This document shows positions 58,099-64,000 of a DNA stretch of 64,000 bases, piece by piece (the first letter of the stretch is position 1; the number at the start of each line of letters is the position of its first letter). The notes beneath the pieces were generated by a model. The model did no database searches, had not been told where the DNA came from, and worked only from the letters and a program-made list of their open reading frames with translations. The stretch spans positions 1 through 64,000 of the forward strand of contig NZ_BAMP01000009.1 of assembly GCF_000615975.1 (NCBI RefSeq), in the 5' to 3' direction. The position numbers and the translations under genes were made by a program. This stretch comes from Nitratireductor aquibiodomus NL21 = JCM 21793 (GTDB lineage: Bacteria; Pseudomonadota; Alphaproteobacteria; Rhizobiales; Rhizobiaceae).

Positions 58099-58838
58099 AA
58101 GAGCCTTGCAAAGAAGATCAGGCTCATCACCGTCCCGACAATGATGACCACCGCGCGCACCACGGAGGCAGGCAGCGCGCGAGCAAGCGGGGCGCCCGCA
58201 TAACCGCCGATCGTGGCCGCAACCATCATCACCAATGCCTGGGGCCAGGCGACGATGCCGGCGAGCGCAAAGGTGGCAACCGAGATGGCCGAGAGGATGA
58301 AGGACAGACCGTTTTTCAGCCCGTTCATCGTGTTCAGATCGCGCATGCCCCAGAGCGAGAACAGTGCCAGCAGGACGATGCCCAGACCGCCATTGAAATA
58401 GCCACCGTAAATCGAGACCAGAATGGTGCTGAACCGGCCTTCACCCGTGCCGCTGCCGAAACGGCGGGCGAAACTTTTTATCTTTGCTCCGAACGCAAAG
58501 GTGAGCGTGGCAATGGCAAGGAGGAATGGCACCACCATTGAGAAGGCTTCGTTCGAGGACACCAACAGGAGAAGCGAGCCGGCAAGCCCGCCAATGGCCG
58601 TGAGACCGGCAATGCGCAGGAGGCGGGTGCGGTCGAATGCGGCGAGTTCGGAACGGAAGCCCAGTGCGCCTCCGAGATAGCCAGGAAACACGGCAACCGC
58701 ACTGGTGGCATTGGCTGCGACAACGGGAACGCCGGCATAGACGAGTGCCGGGAAGGTGAGAAACGTTCCACCACCCGCAACCGTGTTGAGTGTGCCGGCA
58801 AAAAATGCCGCAGCAGCCAGGATCAGATACTCTTCCAT
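58095..58838 (-). CDS. TauE/SafE family sulfite/anion exporter
   Basis: 247 residues with about eight membrane segments. It shows the duplicated family motif: FFAGTLNTVAGGGTFLTFPA near residue 12 and GGYFNGGLGIVLLALFSLW near residue 128. Family members move sulfite, sulfoacetate or other anions, but most are uncharacterised. ATG 58838 fits the family N-terminus; the frame extends further without homology. No sulfur gene is nearby, so the substrate is open. The 221 bases from here to the GGDEF gene hold only an isolated TTGACA (58943-58948). Confidence 0.88.
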   Translation of the reverse strand: MEEYLILAAAAFFAGTLNTVAGGGTFLTFPALVYAGVPVVAANATSAVAVFPGYLGGALGFRSELAAFDRTRLLRIAGLTAIGGLAGSLLLLVSSNEAFSMVVPFLLAIATLTFAFGAKIKSFARRFGSGTGEGRFSTILVSIYGGYFNGGLGIVLLALFSLWGMRDLNTMNGLKNGLSFILSAISVATFALAGIVAWPQALVMMVAATIGGYAGAPLARALPASVVRAVVIIVGTVMSLIFFARLF

Positions 58839-59059
58839 AGCGCTTCCAGTTTCGAGAACTCTGCCGGCCCCCTTAACCCACAAGTTCCTATCGGCCAATG
58901 GCCTCAAAACGGGGCCGGTTGGTGCAGCCGGCTCAAACAGTTTTGACAACTACACTGGATTGCGTCGCCGGCGACCCTTCAACCTTTGTTATGAATCTGA
59001 CATTAGGGAAGGCATGAAGGGACTTTGAGCGACGCGCCCATGGCGAGACGCTTCGTAGC

Positions 59060-60298
59060 ATGCTGGATACCCCAATGGAGAATAGCCCTGCGATCAGCAT
59101 GACCGGCTTGATCGGTCCAACGATCATGCTCGTCTTTGCAATCGGATTTATATGGGTGTGGTTGGTGGACAGGCGTCACAGGCATTCCGCCACTCTCGCC
59201 GGTGCCTGCGCCCTTTTTGGTCTCGGGATGCTTTCCCAGGTCCTGCAATGGCCCTCAGGCGTCGGTCCGAACGCGCTCTTCTCCGGCTTTCTCTATACGC
59301 TCGCCGTGGTGCTGGCGAGCGAGGGGATGTTACGACGCGCCGGCAAACGGCTGGGCCTCGTGGCCAGCGTGCTCCTGCTGGGCGCAATCATGGCGCTGTT
59401 ATGGTATTTCGCCTATATCCAGCCCAATCTTCTGATGCGCATTTACGTGCAGAATTTCAGCTATGGTGCCATTCTCTTCATCGTCGCATTGCGCATCCTG
59501 CCGGCCCGCAATGCCGGCAGGGCTGATCACATTCTCTTTTGGGTGCTGCTTGCCTTCGCCCTGCACTTCTTTCCCAGAACCCTCCTGACCGCAGGGCGCT
59601 CACTGCCGATGCTGAGCGTGGCGCCCGGGAACTCGCTTTTCTGGCAGACACTGCAGCTTTCGCTCTCCGTCATGGGCGCGGCACTCGCACTGACCGTTCT
59701 CGCCACCATCCTGACGGACGTGATGGATGAGCTGCGGCACGACCGGGACCGTGACGGGCTGACGGGCGTGCTGAACCGGCGGGGCTTTGAAGAACAGGCG
59801 CAAGGCCATGTGAAATCACGGCGCAGAGCTCCGCTTTCTCTCATCGTCTGCGATCTGGATCACTTCAAGCAGATCAATGACACCCATGGCCACCATGTCG
59901 GCGACGCCGCCCTGAGAGCCTTCGGCGACATGCTGCAGAAATGCGCGCGCTCCAGCGACATTGTCGGCCGGATTGGCGGTGAGGAATTTGCCCTGCTCCT
60001 GCCGCACACGGATATTGAGGGGGCGCGCGACCTGGCCGAGCGTCTGCGCAGCGGTCTTTCCTCTACCACGCTCTCGATCAATCAGAAGAGTGTTCATCTT
60101 TCGGCGAGTTTCGGCATCGTTCACAAGAGCGCCGACGACGATCTTGCAACGCTTCTCAGGCGGGCCGACGACCATCTCTACGGTGCGAAGCAGGCGGGCC
60201 GCGATCGTGTACTGTCCGACCCCGTGGCAGGTTCATACCAGGGCAGTACGGAACCCCTTCAATCCGACCCGTCCGAGAGCCCTGCATCGAGCGCCTGA
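59060..60298 (+). CDS. Membrane-bound diguanylate cyclase (GGDEF)
   Basis: 412 residues. About six or seven membrane helices occupy residues 15-225 and form a sensory module of no named family that I recognise; the GGDEF domain covers about 235-390. The catalytic loop is RIGGEEF, and RSSD lies five residues before it, the position of the inhibitory c-di-GMP site. DGLTGVLNRRGFEEQ and CDLDHFKQINDTHGHHVGD complete the active site. It should make cyclic di-GMP. ATGs at 59060, 59075 and 59099 are all possible starts with weak ribosome sites. Confidence 0.9.
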   Translation: MLDTPMENSPAISMTGLIGPTIMLVFAIGFIWVWLVDRRHRHSATLAGACALFGLGMLSQVLQWPSGVGPNALFSGFLYTLAVVLASEGMLRRAGKRLGLVASVLLLGAIMALLWYFAYIQPNLLMRIYVQNFSYGAILFIVALRILPARNAGRADHILFWVLLAFALHFFPRTLLTAGRSLPMLSVAPGNSLFWQTLQLSLSVMGAALALTVLATILTDVMDELRHDRDRDGLTGVLNRRGFEEQAQGHVKSRRRAPLSLIVCDLDHFKQINDTHGHHVGDAALRAFGDMLQKCARSSDIVGRIGGEEFALLLPHTDIEGARDLAERLRSGLSSTTLSINQKSVHLSASFGIVHKSADDDLATLLRRADDHLYGAKQAGRDRVLSDPVAGSYQGSTEPLQSDPSESPASSA

Positions 60299-60314
60299 AA
60301 TTCATGCGCGGGTT

Positions 60315-61225
60315 TCAGTGGCCGGTTTCGCCGACGGCAGCCAGCGTGCATCTCACGAAATCGCGCACAAACGGGTTCATGCTGTCTTCGCGCCAGGCGA
60401 CAACCAGCGAGACGGCCTTGGGCAACTTCGGGAGCTCGCGATAAACCACATTCTCCATCGGCGTCATGACAACCCAGGCCGGGACGATGCCGACACCGAT
60501 GCCGCTGACGCCATGGCGACGACCGTCATGGTGTGGCTGACCTCCTGCACCACTTTGGGGACGAAGCCTGCCTTGCGGCAATGCTGCAGCACCACATCCT
60601 GATAGCTCACGCCGACGATGGAGGAATAGGTGATGAAGTTTTCATCGCGCAGATCCTCGACTTCGAGGCTCTCGCGGGAGGCAAGGTGGGATTCTGCCGG
60701 GAGCACGGCGACGAACCCCTCCCGGTAAATCTCCCGGTAGGCAATGCCCGAGGCCGTGCGCGGCGGACGCACGAATGCCACGTCGATCTTGCGGTCCTTC
60801 AAAAGCGCAAGCTGCTCTTCCGTGGTGTGGATCTGCATGTCGATCAGGACCGAAGGGTTGCGCCGGCTGAACTCGCGCATGGCTTTCGACATGAAATTGT
60901 AGAGGCCGACATAGACGGCGGCAATGCGCAGGCGGCCGGAGGAGAGACCGCCGGCCGCCTGGGTCTCTCGAATGCCCTCCTCCAGCGACACCAGCACCTG
61001 CTGCGCCTTCTCGAAGAGAACGCGGCCAGCGGGCGTGAGTGTCACGCTGCGGGTGGTGCGGTCGAACAGGCGAACGCCAAGCCGCTGCTCCAGCTGGCGT
61101 ATCTGCTGGCTAAGGGGCGCCTGCGAAACGCCCAGCATCTCCGCCGCCCGGCCGAAATGCAGCTCCTGCGCGACCCGCATGAAGTAACGCAAATGGCGGA
61201 ATTCTATGGCGCCGAGTGACTGCAT
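60315..61225 (-). CDS. LysR-family transcriptional regulator (one frameshift near 60503)
   Basis: 303 residues after correction. HTH: IEFRHLRYFMRVAQELHFGR, LGVSQAPLSQQIRQLEQRLG; effector domain from about residue 95 (SGRLRIAAVYVGLYNFMSKA), of the BenM/CatM-like subgroup. The coding strand reads GCGGCATCGG where GCGGGCATCGG gives AGIGVGIVPAWV and a normal C-terminus to the TGA at 60315. It is divergent from the TRAP operon and its likely activator. Confidence 0.9.
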
Positions 61226-61272
61226 CGCTGCCTCTTATTAATATCTGAAAGAGAAAAATAGCCTTCATAAAT

Positions 61273-61290
61273 ATATTGGACAACCAATAT
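61273..61290. promoter_or_regulatory. LysR-type operator in the lysR-TRAP divergent region
   Basis: ATATTGG and CCAATAT are perfect inverted copies separated by ACAA, giving an 18-bp dyad of T-N11-A type. It lies in the AT-rich 108-base gap between the regulator and the TRAP operon, about 45 bases from each start. Confidence 0.6.
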
Positions 61291-61333
61291 CGGCACATGC
61301 TTCCGTAAATGAAACTGGACCGGGAGGGTCTTC

Positions 61334-61840
61334 GTGAACGACCAGAAACCAATTGATCTCGCACGACCGCTGCGGATCGCTGTTGGCCTCATGCTCATCG
61401 TCGTGGTGGGTGTGACGCTGCTGCAGATCATCCTGCGTTACTTCTTCAACGCACCGCTCGTCTGGAGCGAGGAACTGGCAAAACTGCTCATCGTCTGGAT
61501 CGCCTTTATCGGCGCGGCCGCTGTCTGCTGGGATGGCCGCCATCTGAACGTCGATGTCTTCTTTCTGATGCTGCCGCCCAGGGCGCGCAACCTGCTGCGC
61601 TATGTCAATGCGCTCATCTCCGTCGGCTTTCTCGCCATTCTCGGCTGGACCAGCGTGAAGCTGGTGATCCTGGAGAACATGCAGGATCTCTCCGCCCTTC
61701 CGCTGCCTGCGGGTGTCGTGCGGCTGGCGGCAACGGTGGGCGCTGTCCTGATGATCGCGGGGATCGTCGGGCGCATCGTCTATGTCCGTCCGATGCACCG
61801 CCAGACAGACCCGGCCTATGGCCATGAAGACCCTATGTGA
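61334..61840 (+). CDS. TRAP transporter small permease (DctQ-like), GTG start
   Basis: 168 residues with four membrane helices. The DctQ pattern is clear: LLQIILRYFFNAPLVWSEEL (about 36-55), KLLIVWIAFIGAAAVCWDGR and HLNVDVFFLMLP. It assists the DctM-like permease in sodium-driven import of an organic acid or related compound. The GTG at 61334 has GGGAGG in front. Confidence 0.92.
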   Translation: MNDQKPIDLARPLRIAVGLMLIVVVGVTLLQIILRYFFNAPLVWSEELAKLLIVWIAFIGAAAVCWDGRHLNVDVFFLMLPPRARNLLRYVNALISVGFLAILGWTSVKLVILENMQDLSALPLPAGVVRLAATVGAVLMIAGIVGRIVYVRPMHRQTDPAYGHEDPM

Positions 61841-61855
61841 TCCGCGGACAATATA

Positions 61856-63131
61856 ATGCTGACCATTTCGATTATCGGACTGCTTCTGGTCCTTCTGTTC
61901 ATGGGGCTGCCGCTGGTCTTCGCCATCGGTGCATCCTCCATGGTCTACTTCTTCTTTGCCGACATCAATCTGGCGCTCCTGACCCAGCGCATGACGGCCT
62001 CGATCAACTCCTTTCTCATTCTGGCCATTCCGTTCTTCTTCCTGGCCGGCGAGTTGATGAATGCGTGCAAACTGACCGACCGCATCATCGCGCTGGCGAA
62101 GGCTCTGGTCGGGCACATCCATGGCGGTCTGGCGCAGGTCAACATCTTTGCCAGCCTGATCTTCTCCGGCATGTCGGGCTCGCCCACAGCCGACACGACC
62201 GCGCTCGGCTCCGTGCTCATTCCGGCCATGAAGAAAGAAGGGTATCCGGCCCCCTTCTCCGCCGCCGTGACCGTCGCCTCCTCCATGGTGGGGCCAATGA
62301 TCCCGCCGAGTGTTGCGCTCGTGATCTATGGCACGCTGGCGAACGTCTCGATCGGCCGTCTGCTTCTGGCGGGTATTTTGCCGGGTTTCGTGATCATCGG
62401 CACGCAGATGCTGTTCACATATTTTTATGCGCGCAAACGTGACTTCCCGCGCTACGAGCGGGCGACGCTGCCGGAGCTTGCGACTGCGATCAAGGGCGGC
62501 GGGCCGGCCATTCTCTTCCCGGTCATCATTGTGGCGGGCATTCTGTTCGGTATCTTTTCCCCCACCGAGGCGGCGGCTGTCGCGGTGCTTTACGGCCTTC
62601 TGCTCAGCCTTTTTTACCGCAATGTGAAAGGGGCCGACATCTGGGGTGCCATTCAGAACACGGCGCTCGGCACGGCACGCATTCTATCCATCATCGCAGT
62701 GGCTTCGGCCTTTTCGTGGATCATGGTGCGCGAGCAGGTGCCGCTGGCCATCGCCGATGGCATCTCCACCATCTCGGAGAACCCGGTGATCGCGCTCTTC
62801 GTGATCGTTGCCATGCTTCTCGCGTCGGGCTTCTCATGGTCGCGTCCTCTGCCGAGATCGTTCTGACGCCGATCCTCGTTCCGGTGATCCTGCAATTCGG
62901 CATCGACCGGTGCATTTCGGCGTGCTGATGGTGTTCAGCCTGATCATCGGCGGCGCAACACCGCCTGTGGGTGTGCTGATGTTCATCGCGCAGGACATCG
63001 CCAAGATATCGCACGGCCAGATGGTGAAGGCGATGCTGCCCTTCTACATCCCGCTTTTCACCGCGGTCGTGCTGCTGGTCCTGTTCCCGCAGATCAGCCT
63101 TTTCCTTCCCAACCTCGTGTTCGGAAACTGA
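61856..63131 (+). CDS. TRAP transporter large permease (DctM-like; two frameshifts near 62829 and 62908)
   Basis: About 425 residues after correction, the normal DctM length. It contains INSFLILAIPFFFLAGELMN, GGLAQVNIFASLIFSGMSGS and MVGPMIPPSVALVIYGTLAN, the conserved DctM segments. Two bases are missing: a G in the run at 62827-62829 (restored text GLLMVASSAEIVLTPILVPV) and a C at 62908 (restored text GIDPVHFGVLMVFSLIIGGA, then TPPVG). The last frame ends at the TGA at 63129-63131. The 1276-base span becomes divisible by three only with both bases. Confidence 0.9.
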
Positions 63132-63161
63132 GCGTTCAATGACTTTGGAGTCCATGCATCA

Positions 63162-63992
63162 ATGAGTACCGCGAAGAAGCACCTTCTGGAGGACATGACC
63201 TTTCTGGAATTCCAGGAGCGGATGGGCGAGGATCCGGTGATCCTCATCCCCCTTGGCTCACAGGAAATCCAGGGGCCGATGGTGCCGATGGGCGACTTCA
63301 TGCTGACCCGTGAAATCGCCAGCCGCGTGGCGGAGAAAAGCGGGGCCATTGCGGCACCCACCATGCCTTTTGGTTATGCGGAATATTTCCGCTCGGTACC
63401 GGGTGGCATCGCGCTTTCGGCCGATGCGTTCCGCGCCACGCTGCTCGACATGCTCGACAATTTTCTCGACCACGGGCTCACGAAGCTTGTGATCGTCAAC
63501 GGCCACAGCGGCAATGCCCCGTTGATCGACCAGGTCATACGCGCGGTCCGGCGCGACCATGACGTGCTGGTTCCCTGCATCAATCTCTGGCGTTCGATTC
63601 CCGATGCCCTCTGGCAAGAGGTCCATGGCGAGTTCGGCAAGAAGGCGTTTGCGCATGGCGGCGACCCGATCACTTCGGTCTATCTGCACCTTTTCCCGGA
63701 TCTCACCCGCATGGATGCCGTGGAGATCGATGCCCAGTTCGGCAAGATGATCGACCTGCCCACTGCCGGGCTTGCCGCGGTGCGCTTTCAGGGCACGGAG
63801 ATCGGCCTGCCGGTCAATGTGGACGATCACTGCTCCAACGGCATTGCCGGGGGTGATGCGTCCCGCTCGTCGGCTGATAAGGGCGAACGCTTCGTCGATC
63901 ACCTCGTGACGTTCTGCTCCGACTTTGTGGAGCACATGCGGTCCGTTTCTTCATCCACAAAAGCGAAATCAAAAGGGGAGTATGCAGCATGA
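63162..63992 (+). CDS. Creatininase family protein (amidohydrolase)
   Basis: 276 residues. The creatininase fold is indicated by IPLGSQEIQGPMVPMGDFML near residue 27, PFGYAEYFRSVPGGIALSAD near 65, LVIVNGHSGNAPLI near 108 and AFAHGGDPITSVYLHLFPDL near 164. In classic members the first motif is GS-x-E-Q-H-GPH; here His is replaced (EIQGPM), so one metal ligand differs. NGHSGN and AHGGDPITS are kept. It is embedded in a TRAP operon and may hydrolyse a cyclic amide or lactam imported by it. Its stop overlaps the next ATG. Confidence 0.85.
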   Translation: MSTAKKHLLEDMTFLEFQERMGEDPVILIPLGSQEIQGPMVPMGDFMLTREIASRVAEKSGAIAAPTMPFGYAEYFRSVPGGIALSADAFRATLLDMLDNFLDHGLTKLVIVNGHSGNAPLIDQVIRAVRRDHDVLVPCINLWRSIPDALWQEVHGEFGKKAFAHGGDPITSVYLHLFPDLTRMDAVEIDAQFGKMIDLPTAGLAAVRFQGTEIGLPVNVDDHCSNGIAGGDASRSSADKGERFVDHLVTFCSDFVEHMRSVSSSTKAKSKGEYAA

Positions 63993-64000
63993 AGATGAAA
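63989..64000 (+). CDS. Start of the next gene in the TRAP operon (partial; perhaps the DctP-like binding protein)
   Basis: An ATG at 63989 overlaps the creatininase-family stop codon (ATGA) and has AAAAGGGGAG at 63971-63980 as a strong ribosome site. Only MKMK is visible before the window ends. A lysine-rich start is compatible with a signal peptide, and the operon still lacks a TRAP binding protein, but the identity cannot be shown. Confidence 0.5.

Noticed and set aside
4330-62910. Programmed ribosomal frameshifting as the cause of the broken frames
   Set aside because: There is no shared slippery heptamer, the sites fall in unrelated gene families, and several lie in the middle of catalytic domains.

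Overview
The window is high-GC DNA from an alphaproteobacterium, most likely a Rhizobiales member of the Phyllobacteriaceae/Mesorhizobium type. Supporting signs are the density of ABC importers (two branched-chain amino acid type, two peptide/amide type, one siderophore type, one sugar-phosphate/iron type), a TRAP transporter, a palindrome like the rhizobial/alphaproteobacterial SahR operators in front of metH, an RirA-like TGA-N9-TCA site at the siderophore locus, and a pair of rhizobial-style intergenic palindromes at 42.6 kb. I see no tRNA, rRNA, CRISPR array, insertion sequence or phage gene.

Layout. 1-2.3 kb: the end of a Fis-type (sigma-54 activator-like) regulator, an acetaldehyde-type aldehyde dehydrogenase and its usual DUF779 partner. 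2.3-6.1 kb: metH. 6.2-19 kb: a nitrogen-compound catabolic locus. It holds a three-domain kinase/M23/phospho-lyase-like fusion, a cysteine hydrolase, an N-formylglutamate amidohydrolase-like enzyme and a LIV-type importer with a fused permease-ATPase. A divergent operon carries an RpiR regulator, a glutamine-synthetase-like ligase and a class III aminotransferase. 19-25.4 kb: an AfuABC/FbpABC-like importer with an inositol-monophosphatase-like enzyme, divergent from a LacI regulator with a perfect operator. 25.4-29.6 kb: a siderophore ABC importer plus DUF2218. 29.6-34.6 kb: an RND efflux pump with a TetR regulator and two matching operators. 34.6-42 kb: a second LIV importer with a GMC oxidoreductase, divergent from a LysR regulator. 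42.2-42.7 kb: DUF983 gene and palindromic repeats. 42.7-49.7 kb: a peptide ABC importer with an M14 peptidase. 50-58 kb: a divergent amide operon (AmiC sensor, AmiR antiterminator, ABC importer, acetamidase/formamidase) behind a strong leader terminator. 58-60.3 kb: a TauE-type exporter and a GGDEF protein. 60.3-64 kb: LysR and a TRAP operon with a creatininase-family hydrolase.

Together the genes describe a scavenging soil or water heterotroph that takes up many small nitrogenous compounds and sugar or alcohol derivatives. Nearly every importer is linked to one or two catabolic enzymes and a dedicated local regulator.

A caution: eleven genes are interrupted by thirteen frameshifts. Every one is explained by loss of a single G or C from a run of two to four, and every gene becomes full length when that base is restored. 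I treat these as probable sequencing or consensus errors and annotate the full gene spans. The most interesting regulatory feature is the terminator directly in front of amiC, which fits an AmiR-controlled attenuator placed upstream of the regulator genes themselves.
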